Assembly (NCBI GenBank): GCA_039000515.1
Contig: JBCFYV010011135.1
Coordinates: 5,640,212-5,704,211 of the forward strand
Source: Timema cristinae
Taxonomy: Eukaryota; Arthropoda; Insecta; Phasmatodea; Timematidae
Direction of reading: 5' to 3'
DNA: 64,000 bases
Shown: one piece after another, positions 11,919-21,369 of the stretch
Layout: every line of letters begins with the position of its first letter
Numbering within the stretch: position 1 is the first letter of the stretch
Program-made: the position numbers and the translations under genes
Notes under the pieces: generated by a model
Told to the model about the DNA's origin: nothing
The model's database searches: none
Seen by the model: only the letters and a program-made list of their open reading frames with translations

Positions 11919-12160
11919 GCTTTGGTGGTCGCATGGTCTAAGGTGCTATTCTCGTAATGAACTAAACTGTCAATAACTGGGAGATCGGGTTTAGAACCCC
12001 GGTCGCGTGTACTGAGGGTAGTTTATACTAAATTGGTTCCACTCTCCCTCCCCACAAATGCGGGTACACTTACTCTAAATTCAACTTTCCTCTTTCATAA
12101 CTAACTAACGTAATTAGTAGATAGCCGTATAATCTGAAGAGGTGTTCAAAAGTATTATCA
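11919..12160 (+). mobile_element. SINE family A
   Basis: The head TTTGGTGGTCGCATGGTCTA is clear, as are the B-box region GGTTTAGAACCCCGGTC and the CCACTCTCCCTCCCCACAAA motif. The tail is corrupted after CCGTATAATCTGAA. Confidence 0.85.
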
Positions 12161-12921
12161 TTATGTGATTATTGTTAAGCACAAGTATTGGGACTTTGGT
12201 TCGGTTCTGGGTAGTGCCAATCAATACATCAATTATTTGTTACAGGCTCGTCCTATAGTTTAATTTACTTTGTAAGTTGTGTGTCACAATTTGTTCACTA
12301 AATATGTGTTGAATGCTAAAACATAAAAGTTAGCTTTATATTTCACTGTACATAAAAAACTAACTTAACCTATCGTTTGACTAAGGTAATGATGTATTTT
12401 AATTTATTCTATTTTATTTGAAAAATATTGTTAATTTATTTTTATAAAGGCTGTTCAGATGCACAGTAAAACAATTTCTTTCTTTCTCCTTAATCAGTTT
12501 TATATAATAGCCACACTTTGCATGCAATCTTTTCATAAACTTCATGAACTCGCTACCTTATTATTCCAAGCAACCCTGGCAAGACATAATTTTCAAGTTA
12601 ATTGGCGAATCTTATATGAAATAAATCTTCAATGATAATTCATTTATAGTGTTCACGAAGGTTATAAATAATACAAACTACTTAAAACCAAAATGACGTT
12701 TAGAGATCAGTAAACATTAATAATATATTAATATAAAGCCATGTAAGCTTTTTATTTTTATTTGTTTGCGATTATTGAAGTTTACTTAAGGATTATACAA
12801 CTACCAAGAAGGTTAAGTATATAACGTCATTGGTTTTTAATTGGTAGCTCGAAGTTAAATTCTCAACCGAAAATCATAACGAGTGTTATTTTCCAAAAAA
12901 GGTATTTTAAATACTATTTAT

Positions 12922-13207
12922 TTGGGAATAACCTTCCTCGGTGGCATAGTTGGCTAACGCGCTAGTTTCATATTGAGCCAGACTGCCAAGGATGGAGAGA
13001 TTGAGGTTAGAATCTCGGTCGGGTGAACTGGGTGGTTTTTCCTGATAGGTTTTCCACTCTCCCTCCACGCAAATATGTGTTCACTTCCTCTAAATTCAAC
13101 CTTCCCGATTCCTAACCCTTTAACGTAATCAGTACTTAGGAGTATAGCCTGAATGGGTAGTAAGAGGCGATGTTAAATGAAAAAATGAAAAAAAATACTT
13201 GGGAATA
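12922..13207 (+). mobile_element. SINE family A with 9-bp TSD
   Basis: TTGGGAATA occurs at 12,922-12,930 and 13,199-13,207 on either side of the element (12,931-13,198). The tail is followed by an A-rich run (AAAAAATGAAAAAAAA). The head, CTCGGTGGCATAGTTGGCTA, is the same variant as the copy at 4.35 kb. Confidence 0.9.
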
Positions 13208-13629
13208 GTAGTGCATTATATTATTTTGCGCTTTTCGTACCAATTTATTAAACAATCACATTTAATTCTCTGATTTCCATTATATTCATGTTAGAACTTA
13301 ATACTAATTTGATATATTTATTCGTAAACATAATTTAATTTGAACGTTTAACACAAGAGCTAATAGCGACTTATTTTATGGTTCAGGAGTGAGGTCACTT
13401 TAGAGTAAATGCAACAGAATTAATGTGGGGGACAGGTGAGAAACACAATAAAAATAGCATTTTGAAAACCATCTTGGCAATGCAAGCATAACGTCTCGAA
13501 CCACCCAGCCACCGCTGCATGAGCTTAGCTTACTTAAGGTTTAAACGATCGAACGAACGATTTGTTGATATTTTACTAATTATAATTTTGAGTTCGTCCT
13601 GGTAACCGTTTCTGTACGCATTAATTAAT

Positions 13630-13822
13630 TACATTAATGGAATAGGGATAAGGAATGTAGAAACTTGAGAGAAAATTCACCCGCATTTGCAGGGAAGAAT
13701 CGTGGGGAGCAATTTAGTAGAAACTTCCCCCAGTACATCCTACCATAGTTTGAAACCCCAATTTCCCCGGAAATTCAGTTTAACACGATAGTGACTTTTT
13801 AGACCATGCGGCCACCGATGCG
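13630..13822 (-). mobile_element. SINE family A, tail truncated
   Basis: It ends with the reversed head TTAGACCATGCGGCCACCG (13,800-13,818). The reversed B-box area has decayed to TTTGAAACCCCAATTTCCC. Confidence 0.75.
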
Positions 13823-14212
13823 AGTATCTTTCCCTTTCTCGTAAGAAAGGTTTTAGGAAGGTGGTCACAGATAAATAGGAATGTGATGTTATACTAGGTA
13901 GTTAATATAATCATTTATTATGTCCTATAACCCAGAGACCCTACAGGTGTCCATAATGTTTGGATAAATGGGTAAAGGCACAGATACACAAATATAGGCA
14001 AATATTCGTGCTTATACGTGTTTTTAATGAGTTCTAAAAACATTAAGTGATATTACACTAAATGTTATTATTTATGTCCTGCCTTTGTTGGTGTGATTTT
14101 TTTCACTTTGTCTATGTGTGCAGACTTATGACATTCCTCTAGTTATTGGCACAAGGGATAGTTTTTAATATAAAAGATTATGACCTAAGTTGATTAAGTT
14201 TTTTAAGTTGTA

Positions 14213-14542
14213 GGCTATTATTATTATTATTATATATATATTATTATTATTATTATTATATCATTATCACTGCGTCTTACTACCCGTTCGGGTTATATGC
14301 ACTTACCTAATGTGTAATGGTAGGGTGATTGTGAGATGAAATGGAGGAGTTACTGTTTAACATGGAATACGAACCACGGTGGAGGTCTGGCATTCCCTAC
14401 ACTCACAATAAGTCTTGTCAGAGGTGAAGGAAGGGTTTGGAAATCAGATAAATCTGCAATGGGACCAAGGATTGAACCCCGACCCCAGCACAGAAGTCCG
14501 ACACCTTACCCCTAGACCGCCAGATCACCGTCGTGGGCTATT
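14213..14542 (-). mobile_element. SINE family C with (TAA)n tail and 7-bp TSD
   Basis: GGCTATT flanks both sides (14,213-14,219; 14,536-14,542). Read on the minus strand: head GGTGATCTGGCGGTCTAGGG, B-box area GGTTCAATCC, the body with ACCGTGGTTCGTATTCC, then the tail shared with family A, then the TTA/TATA tract (14,218-14,265) as its 3' end. Confidence 0.88.
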
Positions 14543-14959
14543 GAAATTTGTATGTACAATTTTAAGTATGTATTAATTACTACACATGTCAATGCTTATT
14601 CAATAAAGTGAATAGAATTGGGAGTATGAATAGTAATAAAATGCACCAGAATCTTTTGGAGATATGATTGTAAAACCACAGTAAGAATTCCACTAAGGAA
14701 ACCGTTAAAATTGCACGTAGCTGGTAATTGACCCGTATTTTTGGCTCAGTGTAGAATCCAGTATTAGCATTATAGTGCCATTGTAGAATTATGTAAATAG
14801 GAAAAATATAACAACCAGAATTTATGTATTTGATTTACCAACTAGTGAAGGAATCCAAACGTAATGTCAAATATACATTTTCAGCTATGTTGATAAACAA
14901 ACCAGGAGCCTTAGATCACTAGTCAGATGCACTATTTATCCAGATAAAATTTGTTACTG

Positions 14960-15050
14960 GTGCTGTGGGCACGTGGATAAAGGCGTAAGTCTCACATTGT
15001 ATGATTTTCCGGTAACGAGAAGGTTGGGGCTCAAATCCCAAACGAATAAA
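14960..15050 (+). mobile_element. tRNA-like fragment (SINE head)
   Basis: GGGCACGTGGATAAAGGCGT resembles an A-box region, and AGGTTGGGGCTCAAATCCCA has a B-box and T-arm shape. No body family recognised; the 78-residue frame across it is not credible. Confidence 0.35.
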
Positions 15051-15209
15051 CTGAGATCTTTTAAAATTTTGATTGTATCCCAAACCTCATCCATGCTAAT
15101 GCTGTTACACTTTCTATCAATTATACTTTCATCATTCTTAACAAGATACGATGCACAGAAAAAAATCTACTGGTTTAATATAATCTGGTGTTTAAATAGT
15201 GAACGCTAA

Positions 15210-16280
15210 ATCTCCCAAAATATGTTTGTGTTAGTTAATTTTATTTTACTCAAGGTATGACCTAGTCGCTATACGAATTCCTCCCACAGAATGCTGACCC
15301 CTGACTGGCAGAAATAGTGTACAGTAATTTAAGTAGACCAAACTTTTAATCTTTTTTATTTTTTAACCTTTTTATGTGTATTTTTTTAAGTAGCGATTGT
15401 GAGGGTCAACATTTAACACCCCTGAATTAGTTTCAAGTGTGAATAACTGTTCTGAGGGCTTGTGGCTAGAGGTCCCCATACCCCCTCGTCCACCCACCCC
15501 CATGAAATGGGGTTAAAGGGTTTGTGGGAGGGTGGTTGTGACACAAAAGGGGGTAAGAAGGGGGTAAAGAGATGAGGGTCGATGAAAAAGTTTTGTAAAC
15601 TGGGAGTTCTGCCCTCCCGCTGTGGTTTCTGCTTGTTACTTTTGCCATCTGATATTTTTCTCTTTAATTAAAACTTGCTACTTCATCAACTTTTAAATCC
15701 ATCTCTATTCTTCTTCAAGCGAGCACATCTAGCCCAGATTTACTTAGATATATAGATCTAGCTAAAAAAAATCAACTAAACCATTCTTTTGGTAAAAAGT
15801 TTTGATAAAAAGGAAGCTTCCGTTCGTATTTTGAAAATTATCAGATAATAGAATCACTAATAACGTTCCGTCATTCTAAGGTCAATTCTACTCCCCCGTA
15901 TTTTAAATGGTCAGAAGGGGATAGAAAGAGAAAACCTATTGTAGTCTACAAAAATATTCGTGGATTCAAGTCAATATATCACACAATAATCGATAACATA
16001 TTTTTTCCCTCTCTACATAAAGGGAGGCATCAGTATTCATATCTTGACGTGTAAAATAGAGCAGCAGAGCCTCGCTGTGCCCCATGCTTGCTCTTCATAC
16101 TCTAGCCCGCCCCCTTTCTCTGATTCTCTCTGTCACACACAAACAGTAGGACCCAACATAGCTCATGATCTGTAAAAACATCGCTGTCAGTAGACCTTGC
16201 TCGACATCATACAATGTTGTATGTATGAGGAAGTAATTTCACTTTCATTTTTTATCAAGAAGAAAAAAAATTAATATAGC
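15210..16280. other. No gene; purine-rich patch and a short palindrome
   Basis: 15,470-15,620 is skewed to G on the plus strand (runs of GGGGG and AAGGGGGT). ATACAATGTTGTAT near 16,210 is a palindrome. Neither marks a supported gene. Confidence 0.4.
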
Positions 16281-16512
16281 ACCAAGTCTTACTACCCGAT
16301 ATACGCCTAAGTACTAATTACACTAATAATATAGGGATTATGAAGGCTTAATTTAAAATAAATGCACCCACATTTGCCTGGAGGGAGAATGGAAGACCAT
16401 TTAGGAAAAAACTCTCTCAGTGCACCCGACCGGGATCGAACCCTGGCCTCCTCGTCTTCGGCAGTCTAGTCCAACACGAGAGTAACGCGTTAGATTACGC
16501 GGCCACAGGAGC
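16281..16512 (-). mobile_element. SINE family A
   Basis: All parts are present in reverse: the tail AGTCTTACTACCCG, the body with TTTGCCTGGAGGGAG, the B-box region GGGATCGAACCCTGG, and the head TTAGATTACGCGGCCAC. Confidence 0.85.
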
Positions 16513-16544
16513 AGGTGTTTATCAATCTACCGGAAGGTTTTTGT

Positions 16545-16742
16545 ACAATAGTTTTAACGTATGCCACCGCAGACTATCGGATGGACGTTCCTTTTAAACC
16601 TAACTTAAGCCTAATTAACCAAACCATGGCAACCATAAGAACAATTCCCTTTCGGAAAAAATACCGATAGTACTGCCGGGAATCTAACCTGGGGCTTCTA
16701 GATCAGTAGCCAGGAATTCTGACCATTAGAGCAGGAGGCCAG
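16545..16742 (-). mobile_element. tRNA-like SINE, another family
   Basis: The minus-strand head reads GGCCTCCTGCTCTAATGGTC and then a B-box-like GGTTAGATTCCCGGCAG. The body is about 120 bp and unlike A, B or C. A single clear copy. Confidence 0.5.
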
Positions 16743-16777
16743 TCTTTAATGTGCCTGACATAATAAGTTAGGCCAAC

Positions 16778-16985
16778 TGACTGGGTTGGTCTAGTGGTTT
16801 ATCTCTCCTGATTTCCGATCCATAGGGCCGGAGTAGTTTAATCTCAACCGGATGCACTGAAAGTGAAGTTCAATTAATGGTTTTCCAGCCTCTTTTTAAA
16901 TGGATGCTGGTGCGTTTTCTTGAAACTACCCTTCTACAGCTGGGATTTTTATATCATATTTAGTGTGTTTTTCAGATTACCTGAA
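16778..16985 (+). mobile_element. tRNA-like SINE, further family
   Basis: CTGGGTTGGTCTAGTGGTTT is an A-box-like start. AATCTCAACCGGATGCACTG and a GGTTTTCCAGCCTC stretch follow, with a partial resemblance to family A in the last part. Confidence 0.4.
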
Positions 16986-17034
16986 CGGGAAATGGTACAA
17001 ATAGCTCTAAAAATGTAATGAAGAGAACATTCCT

Positions 17035-17291
17035 GGCTTGGGCCAGTTTTTCATTCAAGCCATATATTTCCCACTACCGGCTGGCTAGGCCTGTCGTAGC
17101 TTCTTGTGTCTTATAATCTATCTTAAGACTAGGACAGGCACAACATCCAGTCCGCGGCCATTAATTTATCAATGTGAAAGGGTAAACACATATTTTCATC
17201 AATGATACATTTTCGGCAACGCCGGGAATTGAACCCGGGACCCTTAACTCAGTAGGCAGACCGGCTACCTACTGAGCTAAGGTGTCGGAAC
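17035..17291 (-). mobile_element. SINE family B, best copy
   Basis: The minus-strand head has TTAGCTCAGTAGGTAGCCGG (A box) and GGGTTCAATTCCCGG (B box). Downstream are AATTAATGGCCGCGG, GTTGTGCCTGTCCTAG and ACGACAGGCCTAGCCAGCC. The two promoter boxes are nearly consensus, so this could have been a recently transcribed copy. Confidence 0.85.
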
Positions 17292-17639
17292 TATAATATA
17301 GATATAATATAAAATATTTGCTCATAATGTTCATTTATATGTATTTTAATTCCTCTGTTTCTTCAGACTTTCATATTTATGCTCTTTATTTTGTTTCAAC
17401 GTTATTATTAATCTTAGCAACATATATAATTCCAAAAATAGTCTTCAAAATTGAATAGGCTATATTTAGGCCTAAGGAACTTATAAATCTATTGATAAAT
17501 TTAGTTTTGAATAACCTTTCTGTGCATCTTTAAAGCACAAATTATTAAAAGTTTTGACTTGGCTTGGATGACCAATTGAAACATTACTCGGGAAAGTAAC
17601 ATATTATTTGATATATTGATAGTAATAATTCATTTAGTT

Positions 17640-18114
17640 TGTTCAAACAGGGGCTGTAATTGTAGGGATGGAATCCTCGAATCCTCGGACCCTTGAATTC
17701 CTTGAATCCTTTGGGATATTCGAGATAATATCAGATTCGGGACTCAAATATTAAAAAAAAAAAATTGAACTGTAGTTTGTTTTATAGATATACCTTATTG
17801 GTGGTTCAGATTAATTATTATAATTAAAGAACAAGCTTGACAATCGGACCCCACATAATAATTTAACACTTGTCTGAATGCATAAACTTTATACCGTAGT
17901 TAATGTATTATAGCAAAAATGGTTAAAATTTAGTTATTATTTTTATTTTTTATCAGTCCATTTTATTTATACTTCTTCTTTTGTTTATAATTTTTTCCAA
18001 GATTCTAATGCGAATTCAAGATTCGGGATTCAGTGATAAAATCAAGATTCTGATTCGAGATTATGATTGGTAAAATAGTATAATCTACCCATATCTACAG
18101 TACCTGTAAATCTT
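17640..18114. mobile_element. Candidate hAT-like MITE rich in GAATC/GATTC
   Basis: The left end CAGGGGCTGTAATTGTAGGG (17,648) resembles the reversed right end CAGGTACTGTAGATATGGG (ends 18,106). Just inside are GAATCCTCGAATCCTCGG and, reversed, similar GAATC motifs. The expected 8-bp flanks differ (TGTTCAAA, TAAATCTT), which lowers confidence. Confidence 0.4.
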
Positions 18115-18463
18115 GAGCTAAGTAACTAAATATAAATCAGTTTAGATATGTATATTATATAAACTATCGGGAGCACAAGGATTATTAACTAGAATGAAAT
18201 GATATATTTCATCCCCACATTTGAACGTACAACTTCTGTGGTCATAAAAGAGAAACGTTTGCCGTATTGCAGAGTAAGCCGTTGACGGGGAGACTGTTAA
18301 ATAAACGCTTGAGACTCCAATTTGGCGAACTCTGGAAAGGCTTTATAACGGCCACTTCAGCCTCCAGACCTAATTGATTTTTCTTGTAGCGGTCATCTCA
18401 AGCTTCCTCCCCTCTTGGTTTATGTACCACATACAAGGCCAGTATTAGCTCTGCGCCAGCAAA

Positions 18464-18580
18464 ATGGCCGAACAATACAATAGTTTGCCAAACAACGTTA
18501 CGTTATTTTCGCTTTCACTCCCTCAACCCTCACTTACTTTATCAGGAAACAACTTTGTGTACAGTACAACGACACATACA
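18464..18580 (+). CDS. Candidate first coding exon, unknown protein
   Basis: The ATG at 18,464 lies in CAGCAAAATGG, a good arthropod start context. Thirty-nine codons follow, beginning MAEQYNSLPN and ending YSTTTHT, up to ACA|GTAAGC, a near-consensus 5' splice site in phase 0. The surrounding 18.2-18.6 kb is GC-richer and unlike the repeat families, with TTTATAACGG near 18,343 as a possible weak TATA. Without splicing the frame would end at 18,613. Function unknown; chance cannot be excluded. Confidence 0.3.
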
Positions 18581-18735
18581 GTAAGCTTACTATTGCCTCA
18601 ACTTTACTTTTAATACAGGAAGATTCAAATGTTCTGTACGCCATCACGACTGGGTATTTACCAAACAAGTCGACCACGAGTTGCATGAACTGTGTTTCTG
18701 AAAGTTCAGAGTAGCTGACTTATCACACTCTTGTT

Positions 18736-19094
18736 TTAAGGTGGGAGTGGAGGGAACGAGAGAAAGGCCATTGTTTTTGCAGATTTATAACAAAACCTAT
18801 TTTTTTTTCAAATAAATCAAATATATCTTCAGTACAAACAAATAGTTTAAATTATTAATATGTTGATATCAACAGTTGTTGAATATCTGTCATGAGCATA
18901 GCCGCATTAGGTGAGCATTTAAATACAGAGAAAAAGTTGTCAGATATTAAAGAATTGTTTACACCACCATGTGAATAAAGTTAAACCTTATGTTTCTATT
19001 GAAGAAATCTTTTATTTATTTACAAAAGAAAAGTTTGATATAAAAGTAAATTAAATTAAACCCTTTTCTCGTGTCCCTTACTTTCTCACCTTAA
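18736..19094. mobile_element. TTAA-bounded MITE, copy 1
   Basis: Its start, TTAAGGTGGGAGTGGAGGG (18,736), is matched by its reversed end TTAAGGTGAGAAAGTAAGGG (TTAA at 19,091-19,094). Inward of both is a CGAGAGAAAGG/CGAGAAAAGGG segment. TTAA duplications are typical of piggyBac-type insertion, which I infer. No transposase. Confidence 0.75.
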
Positions 19095-19761
19095 GGTGAG
19101 ATGGAAAGGAGCGTGAGAAAAAGCCAATGTTTTTGCAATTTTTATGGCAAAAGATTGTTTTTGCCCAGAATAAATAAAATATTAATACAGAATAGAAAGA
19201 GAGTTTAATTTTCTCCACATGATGATATCAACCATTCTTGAATATATCTCAAGAGTGTCCTGGAATTTAATGACAACGTTCTCTATTCATTTTAAAAAGT
19301 TTGTTAAATAATTCCACCATGCTCATGACAGATATTCAGGAACTGTTGATATTACCATGTGAAGAAAATTAAACGTTTTGTTTGTACTGGGTAATATTTT
19401 ATTTATTTTAGCAAAAAATAATAATTTAAGAATCAAATAGCCAAAGCTATTATTTATACTTTTAGTGAGGATTACTCCATCTAGATATCATATTCTGAAA
19501 ATTAATAAAATCACATATTTGTAGCCGACGATTTCCGCACGTCCATCATAGACTCTGCCTTAAAATATGATTAAAGAATGACCCTGGACACGAGACTATT
19601 ACTGGATAGCTCAGTGGTAAGAGCATTGGCGTACTAAGCCAAAGGTCCCGGGTTAGATTCACGTGTCTAGGTGTAATTTTTCAATTTTCAGAATACAAAA
19701 AAGTTTTGCCATAAAAACTGCCAAAACACTCTTTTTAGCGGCCCTTACATCCACACCTTAA
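19091..19761. mobile_element. TTAA-bounded MITE, copy 2, with a tRNA-like insert
   Basis: It begins at the same TTAA that ends copy 1 (palindrome CTCACCTTAAGGTGAG) and ends CACACCTTAA at 19,758-19,761. 19,500-19,700 carries GTAGCCGACGATTTCCGCAC followed by a tRNA-like stretch (GGATAGCTCAGTGGTAAGAG, then CCGGGTTAGATTCACG). That cassette recurs at 20,755-21,150. Confidence 0.7.
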
Positions 19762-20378
19762 GCCGGGTTCACACTTGTAAAATATCCTTGTAACATAGCC
19801 CCGTCGCGATTAGGGCTAGAGCGGCTCGACGATACGCGTAACGACACGTTTGGCCACCAAATTTCGGCAGATCTGATCGACGTTCCTTCAAGATATGTGA
19901 ATAGCAATCAGTGGTGTGTTGTGGAGCACATTCAAACTCACCGTGGCCTCATTCCTCAACCCGTAGCTTCCTTTGAAGAGACAGCAAATAAACGTGGGTC
20001 GCAATGATCTGATGAGCCGTATCGCTCTCAAGATCGTGTCGAGGATACGGGGTCCCATCCAAACCGACGCGTTCAAGATACCCGTCACCCGCTTCGGTGG
20101 CCGCGTGGTCTGACGCGCTAGTATCGTGTTAGACTAGACTGCCAAAGACAGAGATATCGGGGTTCGATGCTTGTCGGGTGATGAGGGTGGGTTTTCCTAA
20201 ATGGCTTTCCACTCTCCCTCCACGCAAATGCGGGTGTATTTCCTCTAAATTAATCCTTCATATACCCTAACCCATTATTGTAGTAAGTAAATAGACGTAT
20301 AACCTGAACGCGGCGCTAAAATAATATACGCGTCGGTGATACGATATGAGGATCTGTTACAAGTGTGGGTCCGGCATT
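19762..20378. mobile_element. Harbinger-like MITE with a nested SINE
   Basis: Left terminus GCCGGGTTCACACTTGTAA, right terminus TTACAAGTGTGGGTCCGGC (ends 20,375): inverted with three mismatches. TTA on either side would fit the 3-bp duplication of PIF/Harbinger elements but is ambiguous by a base. The interior is split by a family A SINE. The 66-residue minus frame at 19,888-20,088 is not recognisable as a transposase. Confidence 0.6.
20091..20330 (+). mobile_element. SINE family A inserted in the Harbinger-like MITE
   Basis: The head GCTTCGGTGGCCGCGTGGTC is near consensus, with B box GGGGTTCGATGC, CTCCCTCCACGCAAATGCGG, and the tail to GGCGCTAAAATAATA. It is one of the least diverged copies, so it is younger than its host element. 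Confidence 0.92.
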
Positions 20379-20754
20379 ATAAAGACATAAAATTATAGGT
20401 AGTGTATGACCTTGGGCACGGTACCAACCAGGTTATTTAAGTGGAGGAGCATTGGTGCCACATAACCCGAAAAAAATTGTTATTTCTAAATATTGTATTT
20501 ATACAACTGAAAAATATAAACGCAGATTTTAAATTGAATCAACCGTCAGGGCTGGTGAAGAGGTAATTAATTATTCTTGATTGTGGCCCACCCAGCGTGA
20601 AAATCGTAACTTATCAACTCTCTCACTACTGACGGTACTAGAACTATAGCTTTAAAGTTGATTACGATTTTTATGGTGGATTAAATAGCCAATCTATTAG
20701 GCCTATATTATTTGTTAATTTACGGTTATAGCCGCAACCAAATATATTTTCTTT

Positions 20755-21150
20755 AAAATTGAAAAATGGCATCTCTACATGAGAATCGAACCTGAAACCT
20801 TAGATGTAATACGCCAATGCTCTAACCACTGAGTTATTCAAGATTCTTCCCGTATCCAGGGTTATTCTTAACACGTAGTTTAAGGCTGAGTCTGTGATGG
20901 ACGTGTGTAAATCGTCGGCTACAAATGTGTGATTTTAGCTCATATTCTTAATTGATCACTCATGGGTAGCTGACGATCTCCGCACGCCCATCACATACTC
21001 TGCCTTAAAATATTAGTAAAAAATGACCTTGAACACGGGATAACTCCTCGATAGCTCAGTAGTTACAGCTTAGACGTACTATGTCAAATGTCTTGGTGTT
21101 CAATTCCCATGTACAGGTGACATTTTTCAATTTTGAAGAATAATTTTTTA
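20755..21150. repeat. Head-to-head inverted pair of the tRNA-like cassette
   Basis: The left arm (minus, 20,755-20,945) and right arm (plus, 20,955-21,150) both carry the GTAGC(C/T)GACGAT segment, the TCTGCCTTAAA segment, a TAGCTCAGT A box, a GTTCRATTC B box and a CATTTTTCAATTTT end, separated by about 20 bp. It is the same cassette as in the MITE at 19.1-19.76 kb. Not a working tRNA: the acceptor stem is not formed. Confidence 0.7.
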
Positions 21151-21369
21151 TGTTGTTTATAGTACAATTTGTATCTAAAAATTATATATCGACACATGGC
21201 CTACAAAAAAAAACACTAAATATTCACTCTACATAAATTTAGAATGTAATATCGTGTTAAAATGATAATTTGAGATAATTATAACTAACGATAATATTTT
21301 AACAGTATTGAGACTATATTACAAAGGTTATCGCAGAATAGCATATGTTTAATTGATTAAATTTGATAA

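Noticed and set aside
17215..17291. tRNA genes (here and at 10,390, 19,600, 20,780, 27,700)
   Set aside because: A and B boxes are good, but acceptor or anticodon stems do not pair fully and each is joined to a SINE or repeat body.
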